Origin: Desulfurococcales archaeon
Lineage (GTDB): Archaea > Thermoproteota > Thermoprotei_A > Sulfolobales > Ignisphaeraceae
Assembly: GCA_027066265.1 (NCBI GenBank)
Contig: JAMOOB010000299.1
Span: 1 to 8,470 of the forward strand
DNA length: 8,470 nt
Reading direction: 5' to 3'
Shown here: positions 1 through 5,518 of the stretch, one piece after another
Layout of the letters: each line of letters begins with the position of its first letter
How positions within the stretch are numbered: position 1 is the first letter of the stretch
Notes under the pieces: model-generated
Databases searched by the model: none
Told to the model about the DNA's origin: nothing
The model's input: only the letters and a program-made list of their open reading frames with translations
Program-made: the position numbers and the translations under genes

Positions 1-691
1 ATCCCGTAAAGTGAAACCTCAATCCTTTTCCAGGTTCAGGAAACGGAGGTACGAGATTGTCTGCCTTGAACGGTTTGAAGTCGGGGGTTGGAGCTTCAAC
101 GCGTTTCCTATCAACCACCTCTACGTATTCGGGAACTACTACGCGTCCGTAGGTATGAGCAATGAATTCGTCTGTTAACACGAAGACGGGGAGGCGAAGC
201 TCTTCAGAAACGTTGAATGCACGGATAGTTAGATCGAATGCTTCCTGTACCGTGGAGGGTGCGAACACCACGGTTTCGCGATCTCCGTGAGACCCCCAGA
301 TGCATTGCATGACATCTCCCTGCGAACCCAGGGTAGGAATCCCCGTAGAGGGTCCGACACGCATGACGTCTACGATCACAGCAGGGAGTTCGAGCATGAA
401 GCCTAATCCGAGTGCTTCTTCCATCAGCGAGAGTCCAGGACCACTCGTGGCGGTCATAGCCTTCAGACCAGCGGCGGAGGCGCCTAGAACCATGTTTATA
501 GCCGCGATCTCGTCCTCGGCTTGAATGAATACGCCTCCAACTTCGGGTAGTCTACGTGCCATGTGATGCATCAGGTCACTGCTAGGCGTTATTGGGTAGC
601 CCGCATAGAAGCGACAACCTGCTAAGAGAGCCGCTTCTGCTACAGCTACATTACCGGTGAGGAAGTATGTACCCGGAGCAAGGAGCTTCAT
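1..691 (-). CDS. korA: 2-oxoacid:ferredoxin oxidoreductase, alpha subunit (probably 2-oxoglutarate), partial
   Basis: This is the N-terminal 230 residues of the alpha subunit of a thiamine-diphosphate, ferredoxin-linked 2-oxoacid oxidoreductase, which oxidatively decarboxylates a 2-oxoacid to acyl-CoA in the cytoplasm and reduces ferredoxin. The reading frame is open to the window edge, so the C-terminus is missing. Visible family motifs are GYPITPSS (residues 31-38), TSGPG (82-86) and RVGPSTGIPT (111-120), typical of the alpha/gamma pyrimidine-binding domain. The start MKLLAPGTYFLTGN is typical of KorA-type alpha subunits. The ATG shares four bases (ATGA) with the stop of the ferredoxin subunit upstream, which implies translational coupling. 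The beta subunit (TPP-binding) is expected just beyond the left edge. I favour 2-oxoglutarate as substrate because of the separate N-terminal delta gene and the KorA-like start, but a 2-oxoisovalerate or other 2-oxoacid enzyme cannot be excluded from this fragment. Confidence 0.9.
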   Translation of the reverse strand, partial: MKLLAPGTYFLTGNVAVAEAALLAGCRFYAGYPITPSSDLMHHMARRLPEVGGVFIQAEDEIAAINMVLGASAAGLKAMTATSGPGLSLMEEALGLGFMLELPAVIVDVMRVGPSTGIPTLGSQGDVMQCIWGSHGDRETVVFAPSTVQEAFDLTIRAFNVSEELRLPVFVLTDEFIAHTYGRVVVPEYVEVVDRKRVEAPTPDFKPFKADNLVPPFPEPGKGLRFHFTG

Positions 692-903
692 TGCTCCACA
701 GCCTCTACCCATATAGCCATGTCAGGGCAGTAAGTTTCGCATATGCGACAACCTACGCATTCGCCTACGAGCCTAGGTATCCTCCATCCATACTCGTTGA
801 CCTCGTCCGAGTAGTCCAAGGCTTTCCTAGGGCACATAGCTATGCATAGCCCGCATCCCTTGCAAAGCTTCTTCACGATCTTGACGACGTACTTCTTAGC
901 CAT
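688..903 (-). CDS. korD: 2-oxoacid:ferredoxin oxidoreductase, delta subunit (2x[4Fe-4S] ferredoxin)
   Basis: A 71-residue bacterial-type ferredoxin with two complete cluster motifs, CKGCGLCIAMCP (Cys14, 17, 20, 24) and CVGCRICETYCP (Cys49, 52, 55, 59). This is the pattern of the small electron-transfer subunit of four-subunit 2-oxoacid oxidoreductases, and its place directly before the alpha gene with a four-base overlap supports that role. It would carry electrons from the TPP site to free ferredoxin. I chose the ATG at 903 because GGGGTGA lies 7 bases upstream and MAKKYVVKIVKKLCKGC is a natural family start. An in-frame ATG at 930 would add nine residues (MRNLWGEPA) without a comparable ribosome site. 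The gene order delta-alpha (then presumably beta, gamma) is common in archaea. Confidence 0.9.
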   Translation of the reverse strand: MAKKYVVKIVKKLCKGCGLCIAMCPRKALDYSDEVNEYGWRIPRLVGECVGCRICETYCPDMAIWVEAVEQ

Positions 904-962
904 TGCGGGTTCACCCCATAGATTTCGCATTAGTTGCTATACGTGCTCTGTACTTCCTAACG

Positions 963-969
963 TATTAAA
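963..969 (-). promoter_or_regulatory. Putative TATA box for the korDA operon
   Basis: On the minus strand the bases read TTTAATA, about 60 bases before the ATG at 903. An archaeal start site about 25 bases downstream would give a leader of roughly 35 bases containing the GGGGTGA ribosome site. It sits in the divergent intergenic region shared with the Mrp gene. The call is by eye and the exact start is unknown. Confidence 0.4.
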
Positions 970-1054
970 CCTACGTGCTTGGGAGCGCGGTGTCAAGTAA
1001 GATGGTGTAAAGAAGATTTAGCCTCTCCTCGATGTGTGCTTTGCGGCGACTTGC

Positions 1055-1867
1055 ATGCCTGAAACAGCTCAATCGCTTCCAATGCAGGAAGCTATCGAGG
1101 AGGCGTTGAAGAACGTTAGGAAGGTATTGATGGTTCTGAGCGGTAAGGGTGGTGTCGGCAAATCCGTGGTCGCGGCCTCCCTCGCGCTCGCATGGTCTTT
1201 GAAGGGTCGTCGCGTAGCCGTGCTCGATGCCGATATCCATGGTCCTAGCATACCGTGGATCCTCGGGCTAGAGAATGCATACATGTACGCAACCATGGAG
1301 GGCAAACTCATTCCTCCCGAGATTCGTGGCGTTGCAGTGGTTTCGATGGAACTCCTACTACGTGACAAGAAGCAGCCGATCATATGGAGAGGTCCAATGA
1401 AGACGCGTGCACTGATCGAACTCATAGGCAAGACTGAGTGGGGTGATCGCGATGTGTTGGTCGTGGACTTACCTCCGGGAACAGGAGACGAACCTTTGAC
1501 GATAGCTCAGTACCTACGCTCTAAAGCTTGTGCATTGCTGGTGCTCACTCCCGGTGCAATGGTTAAGCACGTCGTTGAGAAAGCAAAGGAATTCGTGAAG
1601 ATACTCGGCGTGAAATTGGTTGGAGCAGTCATGAACATGAGCTTCGCGATCTGTCCCAACTGCGGATCTAGGATCGATCTATTTGGAAGTAGAGAGTCTC
1701 TTGAAGACGTTGAGCTTCTGGAAGAGCTTCCGTTGGATCCAGAATTTGCGCGAGCTGTCGAGAGTTCCAAGCTGGTAGAGTTCTTGGAAAAGTGCAGTGA
1801 TAGAGAGATCGTTGGAAGGATAAAGAGGTTGGCTGAAATCGTAGAGGTGAAGATGTGTGAGCAGTGA
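1055..1867 (+). CDS. mrp: Mrp/NBP35 (ApbC)-family iron-sulfur cluster carrier ATPase
   Basis: A P-loop ATPase of the Mrp/NBP35 branch of the MinD/ParA class, 270 residues, a usual length for archaeal members. It is expected to act as a cytoplasmic dimer that binds a bridging [4Fe-4S] cluster and passes it to apo-proteins. It shows the deviant Walker A GKGGVGKS (30-37), the DADIHGPS switch segment (58-65), VVDLPPGTGD (136-145), and the cluster-ligating CxxC as CPNC (200-203). The start is uncertain. The ATG at 1055 gives MPETAQSLPM, and an AT-rich AGATTTA at about 1014-1020 would place transcription just before it, giving a nearly leaderless message. A GTG at 1034 would add MCFAATC, and an ATG at 1082 would shorten it by nine residues; none has a clear ribosome site. 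The 3' end overlaps the acylphosphatase gene by 11 bases. Confidence 0.92.
   Translation: MPETAQSLPMQEAIEEALKNVRKVLMVLSGKGGVGKSVVAASLALAWSLKGRRVAVLDADIHGPSIPWILGLENAYMYATMEGKLIPPEIRGVAVVSMELLLRDKKQPIIWRGPMKTRALIELIGKTEWGDRDVLVVDLPPGTGDEPLTIAQYLRSKACALLVLTPGAMVKHVVEKAKEFVKILGVKLVGAVMNMSFAICPNCGSRIDLFGSRESLEDVELLEELPLDPEFARAVESSKLVEFLEKCSDREIVGRIKRLAEIVEVKMCEQ
1844..1850 (+). promoter_or_regulatory. Strong ribosome binding site deciding the acylphosphatase start
   Basis: GAGGTGA, a seven-base match to the archaeal anti-Shine-Dalgarno complement, lies six bases before the GTG at 1857 and inside the end of the Mrp gene. It supports the GTG start and independent initiation within a shared message. 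Confidence 0.7.
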
Positions 1868-2144
1868 GGAAGTTCGTGTCGTTGTTAGAGTCTACGGAAT
1901 AGTTCAGGGAGTTGGTTTTAGAGGATTCGTGTATCGCATAGCGAGATCGCTAGGACTGAAAGGGTTCGTAAAGAATCTTGAGGATGGGTCTCTACTCATA
2001 GTGGCTGAAGGTCGTAGAGACGCCGTAGAGAAACTACTTGAACACGTTCGTAGAGGTCCTCCCGCAGCGGTTGTTGAGAGAGTCGATGTGGAGTACAGCG
2101 AACCTAGAGGAGAATTCGATAGTTTTAGGATCGTCTTCGAATAG
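1857..2144 (+). CDS. acyP: Acylphosphatase
   Basis: A 95-residue acylphosphatase, which hydrolyses the carboxyl-phosphate bond of acyl phosphates such as carbamoyl or acetyl phosphate. The first signature reads YGIVQGVGFRGFVYRIA, with the phosphate-binding loop and the catalytic Arg22. The second reads GFVKNLEDGS, with the catalytic Asn40. Length matches the normal small ferredoxin-like alpha/beta fold. It starts with GTG preceded by a strong ribosome site and overlaps the end of the Mrp gene by 11 bases, so the two are almost certainly cotranscribed. Its last 20 bases overlap the 3' end of the convergent minus-strand gene. The physiological substrate cannot be read from the sequence, and the link to an Fe-S carrier may be only positional. 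Confidence 0.93.
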   Translation: MSSEEVRVVVRVYGIVQGVGFRGFVYRIARSLGLKGFVKNLEDGSLLIVAEGRRDAVEKLLEHVRRGPPAAVVERVDVEYSEPRGEFDSFRIVFE

Positions 2145-2478
2145 CTTCGAGTACACGCGCAGCAACGATGTCCAGAGTAGATGCGAGCCTTTGTGGGATG
2201 AGACCTCGTTCGATAGCTTTTCTAAGCACTGCGCGACCTCGTTCCGTAACGAAGAGCTTGCCATCTATCTCTACCACGAGCTCCATAACCTTCAGCAGGT
2301 TTAGATCGAGTTGAAGATCCTTGCTAACGCGATGCTTAACTAAGGAAACGAAGCGGTACCCAAGATCGATGCCTTGCCTCTGAAGCTCATCTACGAGTAG
2401 TTGAAGCGTAGCTACGTCCAGTCCTTCAACTTTAGACAATATGTACAGAAGAACTACCTGAGGGGGAGACCTAGGCAT
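2125..2478 (-). CDS. Small winged-helix-like protein, function unknown
   Basis: A 117-residue protein that I do not recognise by name. The order of elements suggests a winged helix: a first helix around VVLLYILSK (8-16), a second around ATLQLLVDELQRQG (23-36), a third within KDLQLDLNLLKVMELV (53-68), then a beta wing KLFVTERG (74-81) and C-terminal helices ending in ARRVLEAIRRRS-like basic residues. The spacing LQ-LL...YRF...S.DL..DL..L resembles the YwgA/SocA-like (Panacea) class, in which the pattern is Y.F..y.yGPyS..L..DL; here the GPYS part is replaced by KHRVS. That match is my impression, not a search result. It could be a DNA-binding regulator or a protein-interaction module. The start is well supported by GGTGATC five bases upstream and a TATA-like box. 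It converges on acyP (20-base overlap) and diverges from the alkyltransferase with overlapping start codons. Confidence 0.7.
   Translation of the reverse strand: MPRSPPQVVLLYILSKVEGLDVATLQLLVDELQRQGIDLGYRFVSLVKHRVSKDLQLDLNLLKVMELVVEIDGKLFVTERGRAVLRKAIERGLIPQRLASTLDIVAARVLEAIRRRS
2460..2468 (+). promoter_or_regulatory. Ribosome binding site for the alkyltransferase
   Basis: GAGGGGGAG lies eight bases before the ATG at 2477. It supports this start over a downstream TTG at 2579, which has no such site. The site lies inside the coding region of the opposing gene. Confidence 0.5.
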
Positions 2479-2896
2479 GAATGATCACCGTACTGATTGT
2501 CGATCTGGATCTAAATATAAGACGTGGAGCAACGGTAATATCGACGAAGTTCTAAGCAAGCTTAGCAACCTAATCGAGTTGCACGGATTCGAGGGAATAG
2601 TCTACGTTTTAACGATGCTCGTCAGAGTAGGTTGTGTTGTTAGCTATAGCGCTATAGCGAAGATTCTAGGTACCCATCCTAGACGCGTAGCGAGAGCATT
2701 GGCGAGGAATCCCTATCCTCTAGTGGTTCCTTGCCACCGTATTGTTAGGAAGGATGGATCCCTAGGAGGGTATACACCCATGGGAAGAGATTTCAAGGAG
2801 AAGATTCTGCGTATCGAAGGTGTCGAGGTTGAGAAAGGTCGTTTACGGAACGCTAGATATATATGCGACGATGAGCTCCTAGCCTTGGTGCTGTGA
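2477..2896 (+). CDS. ogt: Methylated-DNA--[protein]-cysteine S-methyltransferase (O6-alkylguanine-DNA alkyltransferase)
   Basis: A 139-residue suicide DNA-repair protein that transfers the alkyl group from O6-alkylguanine in DNA to its own cysteine. The active site PCHR is at residues 85-88 with the acceptor Cys86. Supporting residues line up with the family: SYSAIA (Tyr57) for base flipping, a probable arginine finger in HPRRVARAL (Arg69), Asn78 before the active-site strand, GGYT (97-100) on the substrate loop, and Glu114 near the end of the C-terminal helix. All essential residues are present, so it should be active rather than an alkyltransferase-like (ATL) protein. The region before the domain, residues 1-40, is short and polar, so the usual N-terminal ribonuclease-H-like domain is mostly absent. 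The start codon overlaps that of the divergent gene by two bases. Confidence 0.9.
   Translation: MNDHRTDCRSGSKYKTWSNGNIDEVLSKLSNLIELHGFEGIVYVLTMLVRVGCVVSYSAIAKILGTHPRRVARALARNPYPLVVPCHRIVRKDGSLGGYTPMGRDFKEKILRIEGVEVEKGRLRNARYICDDELLALVL
2484..2520 (-). promoter_or_regulatory. TATA-like box and ribosome site for the 2478 minus-strand gene
   Basis: Read on the minus strand, TTATATTTAG (2520-2511) is a good archaeal TATA box. A start site about 25 bases on would fall near 2490, and GGTGATC (2489-2483) then lies five bases before the ATG at 2478. The whole promoter sits inside the first 15 codons of the plus-strand alkyltransferase gene, so the two transcription units overlap at their 5' ends. 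Confidence 0.55.
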
Positions 2897-2907
2897 TGAG
2901 AGCGGGG

Positions 2908-2912
2908 TTTTT
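2908..2912 (+). terminator. Putative oligo-T terminator after the alkyltransferase
   Basis: A run of five T follows GGGG twelve bases after the alkyltransferase stop. Archaeal terminators are often short T runs in the coding strand. It lies between convergent genes; the evidence is only composition and position. Confidence 0.35.
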
Positions 2913-2935
2913 CGGAAGGATGACGAGGCCCTCGA

Positions 2936-3292
2936 TCACTGAGCCCTTATTCTACGAATCTTGATGCCGAGCTCTTTGCATAGCTTGTAGATGTCGTCGG
3001 TTAGCTTGGGTCCATCGCCGTAGAGAACCAGTATGGGTTTTGCTCGAACTAGATCCGCTTTCTTCTTTAACGCTTCTACTGTTTCTCGCGGCACCATCGT
3101 GCTAGCCTTGAACACTTCTATCACGTACTTCTCACCATCCTTGTAAACGAGTATGTGTATAGGTCCATACCTCGTAGGATGCATGAGCCTAACATGAGCG
3201 CCCGCCTCTACGTATCGAGCGGCTACCTCGCCGTAGATACCGTACTTCTCTCTAAGTACGCGCTGTAGCAATCGAATTCTTGCTAGACCCAT
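2936..3292 (-). CDS. Small protein resembling a Holliday-resolvase/restriction-nuclease fold, probably degenerate
   Basis: A 118-residue protein that I do not recognise by name. The order of predicted elements is helix (1-17), helix (GEVAARYVEAG, 21-31), strand, two strands in IHILVYKDGEKYVIEVFK (45-62), helix (TVEALKKKADLV, 71-82), strand KPILVLYG (85-92), helix, and strand IKIRRIRA. This resembles the PD-(D/E)xK nuclease core of archaeal Hjc-like proteins, where GxxxER...L...G..V.R is followed by ..D(I/L)...IEVK. The key residues deviate: the expected Asp position appears to be His46 in GPIHIL, and the ExK is EVFK (Glu59...Lys62) with one extra residue. It may be a non-catalytic DNA-binding relative, or a member of an archaeal family with a shifted site. 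The ATG at 3292 follows a GGGGG run about eight bases upstream, and a CTTAAG TATA-like site lies about 40 bases before it. Confidence 0.65.
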   Translation of the reverse strand: MGLARIRLLQRVLREKYGIYGEVAARYVEAGAHVRLMHPTRYGPIHILVYKDGEKYVIEVFKASTMVPRETVEALKKKADLVRAKPILVLYGDGPKLTDDIYKLCKELGIKIRRIRAQ

Positions 3293-3327
3293 GCAGAGCC
3301 CCCTAACGAGCGTTTCAAGGAACAGCT

Positions 3328-3333
3328 CTTAAG
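3328..3333. promoter_or_regulatory. Putative bidirectional TATA-like element between divergent genes
   Basis: CTTAAG within AGCTCTTAAGCTT is palindromic. On the minus strand it lies about 38 bases before the ATG at 3292, a good distance for a short-leader message. On the plus strand it would give a leader of about 70 bases before the radical SAM start at 3428. No better AT-rich site is visible in this 135-base gap. Confidence 0.35.
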
Positions 3334-3427
3334 CTTGCATTCCCTAGAAGATCTTAGGTATCTCGATGATGAGTTCAAGACGGAGTCGATTGATGAGCGC
3401 AACTCCCCGGGCTGAGAGGTTCAATCC

Positions 3428-5071
3428 ATGGTCCGGCTGCTGTTGATAGATGCAAATGCTAGGATGAGCGGTAAGAGGCTCACAACGCTAGATGTCATAG
3501 GAGCTGGACCGCGGTACGTGCTTTCGGTACTCCGTAGGCATGGAATCGACGCTGTGCTTGAGCCTTACGAAAACGTTGTGACGAGCAAGGGACTCAAGGA
3601 CTTTGACGTCCTTGCGGTATCCTTCATGATCAGCGACGTTGAGGCGGTGAGGAAGCTAATCTCGTGGTGGAAACGAAGGAAACCGGATGGAATTGTTATG
3701 CTTGGAGGCCCGGGTGCGTTATCCCCGAACATTCTTGAGAAGCTAGACTTCGACCTTGCGATAGTAGGTGAATGCGAACTCGTAGTGCCGGAGATCGTTA
3801 AGAAAGGTGTGTTCGAGGATCGTTCACGATTAGACGATCTAATTGGCTTGAAAGGCGTGGCTGTGAAGCTGAAAGGAAAAGTGTTCTGGGGAGGCTTAGC
3901 TCCGTGGACGCCCCGCGAAGTGATGGAGCAATACATGCCGGATACCGATAGCGTTGCTAAATATCCATTCTACTGGGCTTGTCGAGTCTATGTAGAGGTT
4001 GTTCGTGGATGTAGTAACTTTCGTCGTGCAAAGCTGTACAGGGAATGCGATCTCTGCAACATTTGTAGGCAAGGACCTCTCGACGCGAGACTTAGATGTC
4101 CGAGAAACGTAGCTCCCGGATGTGGATACTGTTCCGTTCCGTCCGTGCATGGTCCTCCTAGGTCTAGGAGTATCGAGAGCATAGTTTCGGAAGTCGAGAA
4201 GTTGCTGGAGCTAGGCGTTACAAGGATCGTGCTTAGCGCACCCGATTTCCTTGACTACGGAAGGGATCTGCTTGTGCATCCGCACCCCTTGACGGATCCG
4301 CGAGAACCTCCACCGAACATTGATGTCATCGAGAAGCTACTCTCGAAACTTTCCGCGTTAGAACCGGTTCTTGAAGGAGTTGCATGTATTTCTATCGAAA
4401 ACGTTAAGCCATGCTTAGTCAACGAGTACGTCGCCGAGGTATTGGGCAAGTATTTGAAAGGAACGGTGGTGTACATAGGTCTCGAGAGTGGTAGTGATGA
4501 GCTTCTGGATCGAGTTGGTAGACCATGCAGCGTTTCCGAAGCGATTCGATGCATAGAGCTACTGAAGAAGTACGGTCTTAGACCGTACGTATACCTCATG
4601 CATGGAATACCCACGGAAACTGATGACGATGTCAAGAAGACCGTGGAGCTCGTAGATCTACTAGAGAAGATCGGTGTGGAGCGGATCGTTCTCTACCGTT
4701 TCAGACCACTACCGTTCTCAGCATTCGAGAAAGCGGAACTCCCACCTCCGGCGATTGCTAAGCCTAGCACTAGAGAACTCTACGAACGCGTTCGGAAATT
4801 CAATGAAGCGAGAAAACGCGAATTGTTGAACCGCGTCATCCGTGCTGTCATAGCTTCCAGTTACCCAAAGAAGCGTGGATACGTCGTCGCTTATCCACTA
4901 CTTCATGGACCTACTATCGTGATTAGAGCGTCGAGGAACTACATCGGAGCCGTGGTGGACGTCAAGATCGTTAAGGTAGTGAGCGATAGATTAGTAGAAG
5001 GAATGCTTCTAAGGGTTAGGAAGAGAATCGTTAGGATAGAGAAATACGCGCGAGATATAAGTATGCGGTAA
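3428..5071 (+). CDS. Radical SAM protein with B12-binding-like N-terminus, enlarged Cys motif and TRAM-like C-terminus
   Basis: A 547-residue radical SAM enzyme. Residues 1-125 form a Rossmann-like region of the cobalamin-binding type (VLAVSFMISD, VMLGGPGALSPNILEKLDFDLAIVGE in pieces), but there is no DxHxxG, so B12 would bind without the His ligand if at all. The radical SAM barrel spans about 185-440, with GLESGSDELLDRVGRP (351-366) and MHGIPTETDDD (391-401) as S-adenosylmethionine-side motifs. The cluster region is unusual: RGC at 193-195 is followed by a 36-residue insert carrying Cys207, 210, 213 and 224 before CGYC (232-235). Residues about 494-533 (IGAVVDVKIVKVV...LVEGMLL) resemble a TRAM RNA-binding domain as in MiaB, suggesting an RNA substrate. 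GAGAGGT seven bases upstream fixes the start. The next gene follows after 25 bases and is probably cotranscribed. The reaction is unknown. Confidence 0.88.
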   Translation: MVRLLLIDANARMSGKRLTTLDVIGAGPRYVLSVLRRHGIDAVLEPYENVVTSKGLKDFDVLAVSFMISDVEAVRKLISWWKRRKPDGIVMLGGPGALSPNILEKLDFDLAIVGECELVVPEIVKKGVFEDRSRLDDLIGLKGVAVKLKGKVFWGGLAPWTPREVMEQYMPDTDSVAKYPFYWACRVYVEVVRGCSNFRRAKLYRECDLCNICRQGPLDARLRCPRNVAPGCGYCSVPSVHGPPRSRSIESIVSEVEKLLELGVTRIVLSAPDFLDYGRDLLVHPHPLTDPREPPPNIDVIEKLLSKLSALEPVLEGVACISIENVKPCLVNEYVAEVLGKYLKGTVVYIGLESGSDELLDRVGRPCSVSEAIRCIELLKKYGLRPYVYLMHGIPTETDDDVKKTVELVDLLEKIGVERIVLYRFRPLPFSAFEKAELPPPAIAKPSTRELYERVRKFNEARKRELLNRVIRAVIASSYPKKRGYVVAYPLLHGPTIVIRASRNYIGAVVDVKIVKVVSDRLVEGMLLRVRKRIVRIEKYARDISMR

Positions 5072-5096
5072 CCATGTCTGGAACGAGGTGTTAGCT

Positions 5097-5414
5097 ATGG
5101 TGAAACTGAGCATCATCGATTTCGAAACCTTCGAAGACTTGGTGTACTTCCTCGTCACCAGAATGAGTACCGTTAGTCCCTCGATCTCTGCGCTATGCAT
5201 GGAAGATAAGTGTTTCACTATCCTCAGCGGTGGAAACGAAGTTATATTCGTCCTTCGGTCGCCAGCTCCTCAAAACCGTACGAGATTCGTTTACGTTGAC
5301 GACAATGGGAAGGTAGTGTACTCTAGAACACCCGTACCCGGGAAACCAATGGTATTCGTAGTGAACGTGAAGAATGTACGCGAAGTCGAGAGCTTGGTCG
5401 AAGCACTGAAGTAA
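5097..5414 (+). CDS. Small conserved-looking protein of unknown function downstream of the radical SAM gene
   Basis: A 105-residue cytoplasmic protein that I do not recognise. It looks like a mixed alpha/beta domain: a helix near TFEDLVYFLVTRM (11-23), strands around ISALCMEDKCFTILSGG (30-46), EVIFVLRSP (48-56), TRFVYVDD (62-69) and GKPMVFVVNV (82-91), and a C-terminal helix VREVESLVEALK. Two cysteines (34 and 39) are present but no metal motif, signal peptide or membrane segment. I chose the ATG at 5097 because GAGGTG lies six bases upstream; a GTG at 5088 inside that site would add three residues. It lies 25 bases after the radical SAM gene and before a likely T-run terminator, so the two form a unit. 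A role as partner or accessory of the radical SAM enzyme is inference from position only. Confidence 0.75.
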   Translation: MVKLSIIDFETFEDLVYFLVTRMSTVSPSISALCMEDKCFTILSGGNEVIFVLRSPAPQNRTRFVYVDDNGKVVYSRTPVPGKPMVFVVNVKNVREVESLVEALK

Positions 5415-5443
5415 TAGCGCAAGGCTTAGTCAAAGGTATTAAC

Positions 5444-5455
5444 GCGTTTTTACGC
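5444..5455 (+). terminator. Putative terminator of the radical SAM unit
   Basis: GCGT, four T and ACGC form a small perfect inverted repeat that includes a run of five T, 30 bases after the stop at 5414. The stem is only four pairs, so the T run is the more meaningful signal. It separates the unit from the glutamate dehydrogenase promoter. Confidence 0.4.
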
Positions 5456-5469
5456 AGTTCGTGTACGCA

Positions 5470-5480
5470 TAAAGCTTAAT
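5470..5480 (+). promoter_or_regulatory. Putative TATA box for glutamate dehydrogenase
   Basis: The AT-rich stretch TAAAGCTTAAT is centred about 44 bases before the ATG at 5519. Initiation about 25 bases downstream gives a leader of roughly 20 bases, which holds GGGGATC (5509-5515) just before the start codon as a partial ribosome site. Confidence 0.45.
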
Positions 5481-5518
5481 TCTACGTGTAAGAGAGTGAT
5501 CAGTGCGCGGGGATCTCC

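Noticed and set aside
667..849. A plus-strand frame opposite the ferredoxin subunit.
   Set aside because: The opposite strand holds two perfect 4Fe-4S motifs, so this frame is an antisense shadow.
3366..3446. A 26-codon plus-strand frame starting ATGATG that overlaps the radical SAM start, a possible upstream regulatory ORF.
   Set aside because: Its ribosome site is weak, its product is a basic, low-information peptide, and the radical SAM gene has its own strong site. Nothing beyond position supports it.
3565..4635. Several minus-strand frames of 84-126 codons opposite the radical SAM gene.
   Set aside because: They are antisense to a conserved enzyme, are serine/threonine-rich as expected from reversed codons, and overlap each other.
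5444..5455. The small inverted repeat considered as an operator for glutamate dehydrogenase.
   Set aside because: Four base pairs are too few for an operator, and it lies upstream of the likely TATA box next to a T run, so a terminator is the simpler reading.
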